This document shows, one piece after another, positions 10,526-21,764 of a stretch of 64,000 nucleotides of DNA; position 1 is the stretch's first letter, and the number at the start of each line of letters is the position of its first letter. This DNA is from Cricetomys ansorgei (taxonomy: Eukaryota; Chordata; Mammalia; Rodentia; Nesomyidae): the NCBI GenBank assembly GCA_026225945.1, contig JAMJFZ010002500.1, forward strand, positions 1,792,501 to 1,856,500, given 5' to 3'. Made by a program: the position numbers and the translations under genes. The notes beneath the pieces were generated by a model. The model had not been told where the DNA came from, made no database searches, and saw only the letters and a list, made by a program, of their open reading frames with translations.

Positions 10526-11110
10526 TACACACACACACACACACATACACACACACATACACACACACACATACACACACATACACACACATACACACAC
10601 ACACATACACACACATACACACACATACACACACACACATACACACACACATACACACACATACATACACACACATACACACACACACACACACACACAT
10701 ACACACACATACACACACAAGAATATCCTCTTTATCCATTTTTCAGTTGTTGGATTCCTGGGTTGCTCCCATGACTTAGCTATTATGAATACTGCTACAA
10801 GAAACATAGATGTGAAAGTGTCCCTGTGACATGAGAACACGGAGTCCTTCAAGGCAGTATCTGAGAATGACATAGTTGGGTCATACAATACATTTGTGTT
10901 TAGTTTTTCTTCTTTTTGAGAAACCTCCATCCTGGTTTCCACGGCATTTGGATTAGTTTACATTCCCACCAGCAGCCTATAAAAGTTTCCATCTTGTTCA
11001 CATTCTGGCCAATATTTGTGTTGTTTGTGTTTTTAATACTTTAATGTTATCATTTATTAATTTTATTTGTTCATATTATCACATTTCTTCAGTTATAGGC
11101 CCTTTCTGAT
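10385..11110 (-). repeat. Old L1 ORF2/3'-region, antisense, split by a microsatellite
   Basis: Both sides of the microsatellite align in order with antisense L1. Left: 'atgatcatctccagttgcat'. Right: 'ctttatccatttttcagttg', 'agctattatgaatactgcta', 'gggtcatacaa', 'acattcccaccagcagccta'. The microsatellite therefore sits inside the L1 body. Confidence 0.62.
10484..10720. repeat. (CA)n/(CATA)n microsatellite, 237 bp
   Basis: Alternating purine-pyrimidine repeat made of CA runs broken at intervals by CATA or CATACATA. All frames are open on both strands, giving spurious His/Thr and Val/Cys proteins of 77-158 codons. The position corresponds to the A/T- and TG-rich point of antisense L1, a plausible seed. 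Confidence 0.97.
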
Positions 11111-11794
11111 ATTTGTACTTAGAAGCAAGGACTTTCATGCCTCGTATTGCAGTTTATGGCATTTGGTTTAATGGAAGGTGACTATTGACTGCTGATGGAT
11201 CTCTTTTATCATGAGAAGGATTGTGGAAAGAGCATCGCGGGTCTCGACTTTTTATATGGACTGTGAATGACACACCGTCCTTTGTTTTCTGAAGCATGTA
11301 GAACTCAGGAAATAGTGGATGTGATGAAGGTTCCAGGACTGAAAGTTTTGGTGCTTCACATGGCTGGAAAATCTCACTGTCCTGGGTGAGGAAGATGACA
11401 GGCCCTCCCTCGCTCAAGCTTTAAAAGCCTGGGCATTGGAAACAAGGAAGAAACAGACGTTCCTGGTGGAAAGAAATCTGCAAGGTTTCTGAGAGAAGGA
11501 AAGCTCTGAAAACATCAAGTTTCACAGAAGTTTCTTCTGTTCCTGTAAAGAGCTCTGGGGATTCAGGGAGCAGTGGTCCTGATGATCCTTGGGAGAAGGA
11601 TGCTCTGTTCTGATCGCTGGACAGGAGTGGGAGAGTGTTCCCAGAGAGACTGCTGCAAAGTCTGTCTGCTGCAGATGCCCTTCTTTCAGAGAGATGCAGC
11701 TGATAGGTCAGCAAAAAAGTCTGCAAAAATTTTGCAAAAGGTCTCCAAGGGGAAGTGGGCTCTGTGAATATTTGCTTCCAAACATAGTCTTTTT
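11111..11794. other. Unassigned, GC-richer block
   Basis: A denser block with open frames of 87 and 101 codons end to end on the minus strand (11154-11417, 11421-11726). A TTTAAAAG motif lies at 11421-11428. I recognise neither a protein nor a repeat. An LTR or a non-coding exon of an old retroelement is possible. Confidence 0.35.
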
Positions 11795-12305
11795 TATGTT
11801 CTAAAATTCTTTGGCAGTTTCATACATGTATATAATAAATTTTGATAATTTTTATCACTCTCTACCCTTTCTTAGCACCTCCCCACCCTGCTTAAATCCT
11901 TCTTCCTCTCAGGAAGTCTCCGTCTTGCTTTGATGTCATTTGTGTATGTGTGACCCACTGAGTTTAATTGTGGATGCTCACATGAGCATGGGTAGTGATT
12001 GTTCCTAGAGCATGGGCACGTTGCCATGTGGCCATCTCACTAAGAAAATGACTCTTCTTCCCCAGTTTTCCATAATGCCACAGAGAGGATGGGGGTCCAT
12101 GAACTTGCCTATCCTCGCAATAAAATGCTTCCCAATCTTGCGATAACCCACAGCTGCAGTGAGTTCAGGAATTAGAGGCCTGTCACATCTGAAAGTCACT
12201 GTTTTGTAGGGTTCCCCTCCCATCTTTTGACTGACAGTCTTCCCACGCCCTCCTTCTGTGATGTTTCCTGAGCCTTGGTGTTTAGCATGGAGTCAGGGAA
12301 GTGAT
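11795..12305 (-). repeat. Rodent L1 3'UTR, antisense
   Basis: The order of blocks matches antisense rodent L1 3'UTR: 'tttcatacatgtatataata', 'gatgctcacatgagcatggg', a 'ccacagctgcagtgagttca' block, 'aggcctgtcacatctgaaag', and a terminal 'gatgtttcctgagccttgg'. Confidence 0.68.
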
Positions 12306-12536
12306 GCAGATGTTCTGTTCAGGGCTGAGAACTCAACAGTCACTTATGCTCAGCACTTTGATCAACTGTAAGTCTCTGTGTTAACTGTCACCTACTGTAA
12401 AAAGCTTTTCTCATGAAGGTTGAGAGTGGAAACAGTCAGTAAATCTAAATATAAGTATTTAAAGGCAGCTTGACAACATGTTACTTTAGGCAAACAACTG
12501 TAGTATATTCCCACCTAAGGCTTATGATCTCCCTAA

Positions 12537-12925
12537 GTGCCTTAGTCAGTGCTCTATTGCTGTGAAGAGTCACCATGGCCGTGGTAATTCTTATAAACTA
12601 TATCATTTAACTATAGTCTGCTTTTAGTTTCATTGTCATCGTGGTGGAAAGCACGGCAGCACGCAGGCAGACGTGGTGCTGGAGAAGTAGCTGAAAGTTC
12701 CACACTCAGATCCACAGGCAGCAGGAAGAGAGCTACTGTGCTTGGCTTGGGCTTCTGAAATCTCAAGGCCCACCCACAGTGGTACGCTTCCTCCAACAAG
12801 GCCACACCCATTCCAACAAAGCCACACCTTCTAATCCTTTCAAATATTACCAGTCCCTGGTAATTAAACATTCAAATATTTGAACCTATGGGCTCATGTT
12901 CATATACAAATCACCACACTAGCCA
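12537..12925 (-). repeat. ERVL-MaLR-like LTR, antisense
   Basis: The plus strand starts 'cttagtcagtgctctattgctgtgaag'-like and continues through 'ggcagcacgcaggcagacgt', 'gtgctggagaagtagctgaa', 'cttcctccaacaaggccaca'. This is the rodent version of the layout seen in antisense THE1/MST/MLT LTRs. Open frames at 12611-12871 are incidental. Confidence 0.55.
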
Positions 12926-13489
12926 TCGGCTCTTGATTTACATTACTAGACATAAATTCTCTTTTGTGAAGCAGGCTTCAAATCCAATCAGAATGGTTGA
13001 TTTGGGTTAGTTGTCCCTCCTCCCATAATAATCACGCCACCGTTACACCAGTGGGCAAGTCTAGCCATCAGGTCATTATCTTCGCTTATAGGGTCCACAG
13101 CTGGGTAGGATCATTGATAACTTTTCTCTACCAACAACAGGCATAGCACTTTCCAGCACTGTGAAAAGTAGCCATCAGGAACCTTCCAGGCTCAGGTTCA
13201 GTTTCGTTTCTCGATACTCTACAACCAAGTATATGATACATTTAGCAATAGAGCCTTACCATCTAGTCCTGGTTAGTAGCAAAGAGAAATGACAATAGCC
13301 TATATTGTTTTGGGGAGCCCTGGGCTCACTCTGAACAACAATTCCTAGAAACGTATTCCACACCTGACAGTGGAATTTTTAAGTCTGTGGCTTCAGGGGA
13401 AGCATCATCAACTCACGCAGGGCATCTCTAGATCCACCCTAGATCTAAAATATCTAGATTTAAAATATTTTAAAATGCTATTTTAATAG
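12926..13489. other. Probable degraded retroelement sequence
   Basis: Text-like similarity to antisense rodent L1 3'UTR is possible (13020-13400), but I could not line up enough blocks. No gene. Confidence 0.3.
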
Positions 13490-13795
13490 AATTACAAAAT
13501 AATAGTTTTTAGAGAGCTTTTTCATATGTTTTTAGATTTGGTTAACCTTTCCTGCCACTCTCTTCTGTCCTATATTCCCTGACTGACAGCCCTGCTTAAA
13601 CCTTTCCACCCATAATATGCCCTCTATGTACTTTCACATCACTTGAGCCCTGCCACACCCTCCCCATTCTGTAAGGCCCTCTCCCATCCTTTCTCAAAGC
13701 ACTTGATTACCTGTCTGGCTTCTGGATGCACCACAAGTTAAACTCATTAATTTAAGAATTCAAAATTAGGAACTGCATATTCTAAACTAGTGATG
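13490..13795 (-). repeat. Rodent L1 3' end, antisense
   Basis: 'gttaacctttcctgccactc', a C/T-rich middle and 'gattacctgtctggcttctg' follow the layout of antisense rodent L1 termini. Diverged. Confidence 0.45.
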
Positions 13796-13799
13796 AATA

Positions 13800-14076
13800 T
13801 GAGAGAGCCCAGCACGTTGTGCTGGTGCTTATGCAGGTGGTCCTGGGGTGTGTTATAAAAAATCAGGGTGAGCAAGCCAAGAGGAGCAAGTGATTAAACA
13901 GAACTTCTCCATGGCTTCTGCTTCAGTTCCTGTCTCCAGGTTCCTGCCTTGCCTTCCTGCTCTGACTTTCTGGGTCTAAGTTGTGGGTCTGTAAACTGAA
14001 GTAAACCCTTTTATCCTCAGCTGCTCTTGGCCGTGGTGTTTTATTGTAGCTATAGAAATGTAAATAAGATAGCCAC
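13800..14076 (+). repeat. ERVL-MaLR-like LTR, sense
   Basis: 'ctccatggcttctgcttcag', 'ctgtctccaggttcctgcct' and the 3' end 'gtggtgttttattgtagcta' then 'agaaatg' match the sense order of the rodent MaLR-like family that ends in '...ttatcacagcaatagaaa'. Confidence 0.5.
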
Positions 14077-14324
14077 TGTTTGACTATTTATTTAGTGTCA
14101 CGTGAACCGGTCATGCTACATATTCTAGATCGCTCCTTATCATTAATAATACATTAGAGCCTCCTGATTTAACATGTTCTTGACACTTCTGTTACAAAAT
14201 TTATCTGTTACATAGGATTCATCTTGGAGTAGCCCTTAAAGCATTTCATCCAGCTCATGCGAAGCACAAGGATGCTAGATTATTTTTTTATGTTCTCCTT
14301 TATTTTATTTTATTTCATTTCATT

Positions 14325-14487
14325 TTTTTGTTTTTTTTTGTTTTTTCAAGACAAGGTTTTTCTTTGTAGCTCTAGCTGTCCTGGAACTCACTCTGTAGAC
14401 CAGGATGGCCTCAAACTCAGAGAGAGATCTGCCTGCCTCTGCCTCCCAAGTGCTGGGATCAAAGGTGTGTGCCACCACTGACCTGCT
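14325..14487 (-). repeat. B1 SINE
   Basis: Nearly complete antisense B1 with T-rich start, 'ctgtcctggaactcactctg', 'gcctcccaagtgctgggatc' and 'gtgccaccactgacctg'. A (TTTTC)n run follows at 14508-14541. Confidence 0.93.
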
Positions 14488-14510
14488 TCTCTCCTTTAAT
14501 TGCAGTGTTC

Positions 14511-14541
<31 letters not shown>

Positions 14542-14543
<2 letters not shown>

Positions 14544-15227
14544 AATGCAATGGGAAACCACTGAATACAAAGGTACCTCACTTTAGTCCCCTAATACCCA
14601 ACTCCAAACTCACTTTTTCCTTCCTTCCTTCTGTTCCTTCTCTGAACTTGTCAGAGAGGGTGATAAGAGCTGCCTCTCTCACTTAATGGATAGCAGCTTG
14701 GGAAGAGGTGATCAATGTGTTTTCTACTTCTCTAGTGAGAGGAAACTAGAGTTGGTGACAGCTGGCATGTCAGAACTAGGAACTAGAGCTGTTTAAAGCA
14801 GTAAGATGCCTCACTGCTCTGCCTTAACCATATAGCACAGAAATTCCTGGTTAACTATTATATTCCAGTTTTAAGGAGGCCTCTGCCATTAGAACACAGA
14901 GAGCTAAACTGTTAGGTCACTTTATGGAAGGACTCTGCATTCCATTCACAGTACTCATGAAACATAAAGATGCTATATGATTTTCGGCCCATGACTTGGT
15001 ATGGACTTCTATGTGAGCCAATAGTTTCTTTGACTTCTCCACCAGTAAGGCATTGCTGAAACCATGCTAGGTGTGGCCAGCCCCACAATGGTGTCTCAAG
15101 ACGTTCATCTTAGAATGCACAGAGGATTCTGAATTATGACCCTTTCAGCTTGTCTGTATAGCAGAGAAATTTCAGGAGCACGTTCACAGTGAATGCAGTG
15201 GCAGCTGGCAGCACTGACTCATGACAA
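14542..15227. other. Unassigned, no gene seen
   Basis: Mixed-composition DNA without a repeat I can name or an open frame of note. Confidence 0.45.
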
Positions 15228-15425
15228 AGGTAGTCAGGGCTAAGGAGATAGTGCAGAAAGTGCTTGTGGTGCAAGCATGGAGACCTGAGTTGGATTCCCA
15301 AAACCCATGTAAAAATCCATCAGTATTGCTTGTGCCTGTGATCCCGTTCTCAGGAGGCCGAAATAAGTAGATGCCTGAGGCTTTCTGGCCAGTCACCTTA
15401 GTTTACTTGGTGGGCAGTGAGAACA
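15228..15425 (+). repeat. B4-type SINE (ID-B1 composite)
   Basis: An ID-like 5' part ('gggctaaggagatagtgcag', 'gtgcaagcatggagacctga') leads into a B1-like 3' part ('gtgcctgtgatcccgttctc'). Diverged and incomplete at the 3' side. Confidence 0.58.
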
Positions 15426-16249
15426 TATGGAGGCATCTCTGATATATGACTGTGACGTATATCAGGTGACATCCTGAGAACAGAGACGGGTGCAGTTTAC
15501 CTGAGGGGCTGAGCATGTCCCTCTGAATCAGATCCTTTTGTCTAAATGAACTGTATAGATTATTGCTGCATAGGATGAAGACGAAGCCATGTAGAACACT
15601 ACTTCATTCATCCTAAGTTTCTTTATGGAAAGAAGAAAAATTACGCGCAAAATAAAGGATTTACATTTTTCTGAGCGTATCAACATTTGTAGTGTGAGCA
15701 TCTCTCCGTACAAGCTGAATGAAGAGTTCTCCTCTCTATTTGCTTTTTTCCAAGAAAAACTGACCAAGTTTTGACATCTGGCAGCATGCAAGATGGGACG
15801 TGTCAGTCATTTTGTTTCTGTCAAAGATTATCAGCCCAGAGTTCCACCGCGGCCACTGGGAGTCATCTCAACCACACACACCTTCCTGCTTCATAAAGGA
15901 TGCTGTGCGAAAGGCTGAGATGTATTCCAAAAATACCTGCCATGTTTACAGAGGAAGGAAGAATAAATGAATGGAGCAGAGCTGGCTTTTGAGGGCTGTG
16001 AAATAATTTTGTATGACGCTGTGACACGTGTAGATTATAAAATTGTCAAAATGTATGAACAATGCAAAGGAGAATATTGATGTACAGACTGGTAGATGGT
16101 GATACTCATGTTTCAGTGTTGGTTTGTGGGACTGTAAAAAGTGTGCCACACTGATGGTTGTGTTGACAAAGAGGAGGCCACATGGAGGGGAGGGATAGAA
16201 TATGTGGTAACTGTGGACTTTCTTCTCATCTTGGCTGTTAAACTAAAAC
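15426..16249. other. Unassigned, no gene seen
   Basis: Includes minus-strand open frames of 87 and 67 codons (15528-15791, 15946-16149) that do not resemble any family I know. Confidence 0.45.
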
Positions 16250-16560
16250 TTCTCTAAGTAACAAGGCTTGGTGATTCAACTAAAAATAATCAACTCCAAG
16301 CAAATTAAAATACCTACACTACTTTGCTGTCTCCTTCAGCAAATTCTGTGAAGAACAACGAATAACAAGTTTTCTAAAATATATGAAAAATGCTCAACAC
16401 GGCTAATAGGGACACATATGCCGTAGCCGTAGTGGACTGCTACGTTCGCTCTAAACTCTGGAAGTTTAGAACTCTTCAGCCTCACTGAGGACATGGAGAA
16501 ATGGAAACCTTTACTATCATTCCTCTTTGTGTTGCATATTCTATAAATTTTGATAAATTT
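16250..16560 (+). repeat. Old L1 ORF2 fragment, sense
   Basis: 'atatgaaaaatgctcaacac' and 'gaggacatggagaaatggaa' fit the C-terminal ORF2 segment of old mammalian L1. A short (CTAT/CTAC)n stretch lies beyond it at 16656-16690. Confidence 0.5.
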
Positions 16561-17654
16561 AGATTATGTATTTATATTGTTCCCTGGTGGTCTGTGAAAG
16601 ACTAAAAAAATATTTTAATACAAAATACAATTATAAATTTAAAATATTTACCCATTTCCTCATCTATCTACCTATCTACCTACCTATCATCTATCACTTT
16701 CTGTTCTGTCTGTGTGAAGGATCAAGCCCAGAGAACTGGGCAGAATAATTAAGCAATATGTTCCAAGAAATGTGCCCTCTGACCCCAAGCTATGTGTGTA
16801 ATCATAAAGTCTGGAAATAGCAAGAGAATGCTTATCATCTATCTACACTGCAAGCACACCACTACATAAAACACTAATTTCTATCTATTTTTATTAATCC
16901 GAAGTGACAACTGTAATATGTTTTAAGTGTTTTAAGTTTACATATTGCAAAGTAAAGCATCCTGGTCAATCTAGGAAACAAACAAACATGGGAAATTCAT
17001 AGAGAAAAGGTAACAGGGTGCAGGACAAACTGATCGCCCAGTACCTTGGGAATGAAGGAAAAGGAGACATTTTTTGGCTGTTTCATTATTTTCTGGCAAT
17101 GGCTTTGTTTTTGTTTTATTGTTACAATATGTAGGTTCTGATTTTGTGGCTTGAAAGGAAAATTCAATAAATTTTAGTAGAGATAAAACAAAACAACAAA
17201 AGAAAGGCCGGATGACATGGCCTCAGGGTCAAACATCTATAGACAATCAGCCCTTTTGTGCGGCCGAGAGTGACTGCCTCTTAGTACAGCTTTTGTGCAT
17301 TACTACACTAGGAAATCTGTTTGTTTTTATGCTTTGGGGATTGCTATAAAAATAAGCTTTCTATTGCCTGAACTTGGTACAGGGCTTGCTTCAGGGTAGG
17401 ATGTCTGTTAGTCAAGGCTCAGGAAGTGGACAAAGGGAAAGATCTCTGATACCATTTCATCTCTCACCTTTTCCTCAGTGGGTTTGTACTCAACCTTAAA
17501 AAAGCGTGCAGAGTAATGTGTCAATCCCCATAAGAGGAGTTGAGATAATGAAATTTTTCTATTAAAATGTGCATTTGGGCGAATACAAAAACATGAATGT
17601 AATGTATTAGTAATCTAATTCATACTCTTAAAACTTTGAAGGCCTTATTCTCCT
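16561..17654. other. Unassigned AT-rich sequence
   Basis: AT-rich with A-rich patches (around 17170-17205) and the small tetranucleotide run noted above. No gene. Confidence 0.45.
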
Positions 17655-17770
17655 GGAGCCCACATCCTCTCTGGCTCTTACATTCGTTCCTCCTTCTCTT
17701 CTTTAGGGTTCTCCTAGTCCTGTGGGGAAGGATTTGATGGAGACATCCCATTTAAAGCTGTGTGTTCCAA

Positions 17771-17832
<62 letters not shown>

Positions 17833-18105
17833 ATATCTGGCTGTAGATCTCTGCATCTATTCCCATCTGCTGCAGGAGGAAGCTTCTCTGATGTTGGCTG
17901 AATAAGGCACTGATATACGAGTATAGGCAGAATATCATTAGGAATCATTTTATCGCTACTAACACAACTAGTATTTGGCTTTAACCTAGGTCTCTGGGCT
18001 ATCTAGTCTCTGGCTTTTGGTCACCCAAGCAGTGACGTGTGGGTTCCATCTTGTAGAGTAGGCCTTAAATTAACTTAGACAGGAGTAGCTTTTTTAGGCT
18101 ATTCT
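17655..18105 (-). repeat. Rodent L1 3'-region, antisense, with (CT)n expansion
   Basis: Shares blocks in the same order with 63700-63960: 'gagacatcccattta', 'tgtgttccaa', 'cccatctgctgcaggaggaa', 'acgagtatag'. A pure CT run at 17774-17827 interrupts it where the other copy has CTTCTTCTTCTC, so the dinucleotide expanded from an existing pyrimidine stretch. Confidence 0.62.
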
Positions 18106-19141
18106 GGCTCATAATCTTTTATTAAGCAATTTGAAAGTTTTAGTTAAAATGCAGTGACATCACTTCCCGCTTTCCATTTTCACCCTCTAACCTTTACCAT
18201 GTACTTCATTAAAAACAAGTCACTAAATACAGGCTGTACTCAAGAGAAGATGGTTAAATCCTAATTTTTGAAGGAGCAGGCATTAGAGAATTTGGGTATT
18301 AAGTTACAACTACTCCACAGTATTTCCTGCATGTCTGTTGCTTTCTGGCTGTCAGGAACTTTTGGAAATTTCAAATCTACTTATTTTTTTCCCTACAGAT
18401 TTTCACTGTTTTTTTTTTTTTTTTTTACAGCTTTTCTTTAATTTCTCAGGATTTTGGTGATCCAAGTTCTTCATTCTATTTTACAGGCTTCGTACCACTC
18501 TTTTGCCAGAATTTTGCATGTGTTTTTAAGGATTAATATTTTACTCCCTGAACTAAATATATGAGTATAGCCATCTTCAAGTCCATTGGACCTAATTCCA
18601 CTTGATCGACATCCCTAGACATCAGTGTCATGATATAATTATTCTTTGGTATCGATGGAAGTTTGCTTCCACTATTTCCTATAAGTACCAGAATCTTTGG
18701 ATGCTCATATCCCTCTTAATTCTTCATATAAACCATGTGCATATTCCTATACATTTAATTCATCTCATAAGTATGTATCATATTGGATGAAATGTAAATG
18801 ATACATAAGTAATTCTTATCCTGTATTGTTTAGAGAGAAATGACAAAAACATTCACCGCATACACACCGTCACCTGTCTTGTAATACGGAACTTGCACAG
18901 GACTCAGGCAGACTGCTCACAGAGTGCAGGAGAGACATGAAAGATCTGAGGATAGCAAGAGTACTTACTCCAAAGCCTACTACACACCACTTTCTGTGGT
19001 GCACAGCAAGTTCAAATCTTGTACTCTGGACTTCCTGTAATTCTGTTCCAGTATCTTCTCTCTGGGGCTGGTTGATTCTGTAAATGCAGAATTCTTCTAT
19101 TTTACTAAGGACACGTTATTTCTGTAACACTCACTCTGTAC
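18106..19141. other. Unassigned, no gene seen
   Basis: AT-rich with a T-run at 18411-18426. No open frame longer than about 60 codons. Confidence 0.45.
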
Positions 19142-19337
19142 CAGTGGCTCTCAACCTTCCTGATGCTGCGACCCTTCAATGCAACTCTTCATGTGATGAC
19201 CCTCAATCATAACATGATTTTGCTGCGACTTCACAACTGTTTTTTGCTACTGTAATGAATCATAATGTAAATATCTGACATGCAGATGTTCTTTGGCAAG
19301 CCCCAAGGGGTTATGACTCACAGGTTGAGAACTGCTG
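19142..19337 (-). mobile_element. URR1-type hAT element with target-site duplication
   Basis: Non-autonomous DNA transposon. Its ends form the expected inverted pair (CAGTGGCTCTCAACC at the left, GGTTGAGAACTGCTG at the right). It is flanked by CTCTGTAC (19134-19141) and CTCTTTAC (19338-19345), seven of eight bases identical, as expected for the 8-bp duplication of hAT elements. The body runs antisense to the copy at 28348-28569. It has no transposase. Confidence 0.85.
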
Positions 19338-19839
19338 CTCTTTACTGTGTATGGTTTCAGAAATTTTATATATACTCATATAAGTTCATATTACTAATTA
19401 AAACTTTGGCTCAGAACTTCATTCACAATGGAACTTGACCTCCAAACCCCCAAACTCCCAAATTCCTTTTTATCTCCTGGAGGATGCGTAGTTCAATTCT
19501 GGCGTGAATTCTCTTATCTTAGAATTCTTATGAGTGTCCTCTTTATCTTTTCTCACATAGAGCTAATTGATTTTCCCATGGGGCACGATTTCTTCCACAG
19601 CCTTTTCAGATTACATTTTCTTACCTTCTTCCTTTGGGCATCAGTTTTCAAAAAAAAAAACCAAAAAACAAAACAAAACAACAACAACAATAAGAACAAC
19701 AAACTCCCTACGAGATTCTAGCATACTGCTGAGCTTGAGAACAATTATTCAGGTCCTTCACTTCTCCAGTCTTCCAGATGACTCAGTTCCATCCACACTG
19801 ACTTCCCTGGTGTTCCACAAACCTACTTAGCATGGTTCT
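19338..19839. other. Unassigned, with an A-rich simple stretch
   Basis: Contains an A/CAA-rich stretch at 19649-19702. Open frames of 97 and 87 codons across it are not recognised. Confidence 0.45.
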
Positions 19840-20190
19840 CCCTCAGGATTTTGGAATGATTCTTCATTTCTTCTGGAATACTCTTTACCTAGAAAGTTGC
19901 ATGGTTGCCTTTTTTTTTCTTTCAACTTTCTGTTTCAAAGTTTCCCACTAGTAATGACTTCCTGAATTATCCTGTAAAAACTGGGAACTCCTCTGTTAGT
20001 GCTTTTAAATTTATTTTTAATGTTCTATCATCTGAAATATTATAAACTTATTTGTATAAGTATATAAATATTTATTATCTGTCTCTGCCTACTATAACCA
20101 TAGCAAAGACAGTCTAGTTTACTCATTCCCTATGACAAATATGCACAGTAAATTTCCTTAATAACTGTTCAATAAATGCCCAATAAATAT
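19840..20190 (+). repeat. L2 LINE 3' end
   Basis: The order 'ttcttctggaatactcttta', a 'gacttcctgaattatcctg' block, then 'aataaatgcccaataaatat' near the end follows the 3' end of mammalian L2. Strongly diverged, as expected for this age. Confidence 0.52.
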
Positions 20191-21560
20191 TTTTAAAAGG
20201 CTAAGCAGCATAAACTTCTCAGTATCATATTGTTAGTAATTTCATGTGCTTGGAACCAGTGCTAGCTTATGGAATAAATATACTGAGAATCTTGACCAAA
20301 GACTAGGGTGGTGATAATTGGGTCCGGGAGATTGAGATGTTTGGTTCACTGCAGACCACAGACTTGCTAGACCTTAAAAATAGTCTTGCTTGTACGATGG
20401 GAAGAGAAGACACAGAAAAAGGGAGTATTGCTCTTTTAATCTGCAATGTAGCAACAAGAAAGACATCAACAAGATATCCAACTTTTAATCCACTTCAAGG
20501 CCTAGAAAAACTAAACACACAATCAGAGAGTGATAAATTCTTGGCCCTGTAACATACAGAGACGTGAGCTACTCTGGTAAACTGTGGGTGTGAAGAATGT
20601 CTGGGAGAAGCTGAGAGTGGTCATAGCTACAAGGGAGATTGCTTAGTCCATCACACCTGGCTTTAACACTTGTGGGGGTTTAGTTAATGAACTGTTGTCT
20701 GAGGAAAGGTATATTCTAAGTATCCTTTTAACGCATCTAAACAGGAACAAAGACTTTGTAGATGAATAGTAGATCCTTTTTATTAAAGCTATGGATGAAT
20801 CATTCAGAATTTTACTTGTTTCTTTTTTCTATTAAGTGCATGGAGAATCATTACAAAAGGTTAAAGATAAGTCTTTAGTAGATATTATTCAACTTTTCCC
20901 AAATTTTTCTGATATTTTGGATGATAAACATAAGATACCTTCAAAACATTGGTTCTCCACATGTAATAATAATTGCAGTAATGATTTTTGGATCAATTTG
21001 CCCATCTCTAGGAAAAGCAGATGTTATATCTCTCTAAGTCAAGTTGCTTCTTTAATCAATTTCTCACTCATCATAAGGTCAGCTGCCTTTCCCCTTTTGG
21101 ACTGTGCTGGGATCCTGGACTTATGTACCCCCATGAAGATGTGGGCAGGTAAGTTTTGGACAGTGATGAAGCTGATTCACGCCTAGGTTTTAGGAACAAC
21201 CTGAAGTTGTTCCACTTTTGCTCCTGTCAAGTTGTGGGGACCTTTGTTGAGAAGTATTTGAAGAACTTTTATAGTCTGACCAGTTAAGAGAGCATGGCGT
21301 TAAGTGGACAGGACATTTGAATGTCTAGAGGCTCTTCATCTCATTGTTAGGGAGACCCTAACCAGCAGGAAGACCCTGAGACCTTCACAGGCTTTTTATT
21401 ATGTGCTCTTTTTATTAGCTTTTTATTATGCACTCCCCTTGGGCATTCTTTCATCAAATAGTGTGGCTCACTCATCCCAAGATGTTGCCATCAAATAATA
21501 ATCAAACATATATTGTTCATTTTATGTATAAACTATACACACAGACATCTGATTTATTCT
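20191..21560. other. Unassigned 1.4-kb stretch with one 116-codon open frame
   Basis: The plus-strand frame at 20836-21186 is long for AT-rich DNA but has no motif, signal peptide or membrane segment I can identify, and no family resemblance. No splice structure is apparent. I do not call it a gene. Confidence 0.4.
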
Positions 21561-21618
21561 CTTCCTCCTCCTCCTCCTCCTCCTCCTCCTCCTCCTCCTC
21601 CTCCTCTTCTTCCTCCTT
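21561..21618. repeat. (CTC)n microsatellite
   Basis: About 19 CTC/TCC units, ending in a few CTT variants directly at the T-rich end of the neighbouring antisense B1. The poly-A/T end of the SINE is the likely seed. It explains the poly-Ser run in the overlapping open frame. Confidence 0.95.
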
Positions 21619-21764
21619 ATTTTTATTTTTTGAGACAGGGTTTCTCTGTTGTAACTCTGGTTGTCTTGGAACTCACTCTGTAGACCAGACTGGCCTCAAA
21701 CTAACAGCAATTCTCTGCCTCTCAAGTGCTGGGATTAAAGTTGTGTGTCACCACGGTCTGGCTC
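21617..21764 (-). repeat. B1 SINE
   Basis: Nearly complete antisense B1: 'tgagacagggtttctctgtt', 'tggaactcactctgtagacc', 'tctcaagtgctgggattaaa'. It carries the GTTGTAACTC form. Confidence 0.94.

Noticed and set aside
10466..10942. 158-codon minus-strand open frame
   Set aside because: Mostly Val/Cys repeats from the CA microsatellite, with antisense L1 at the ends.
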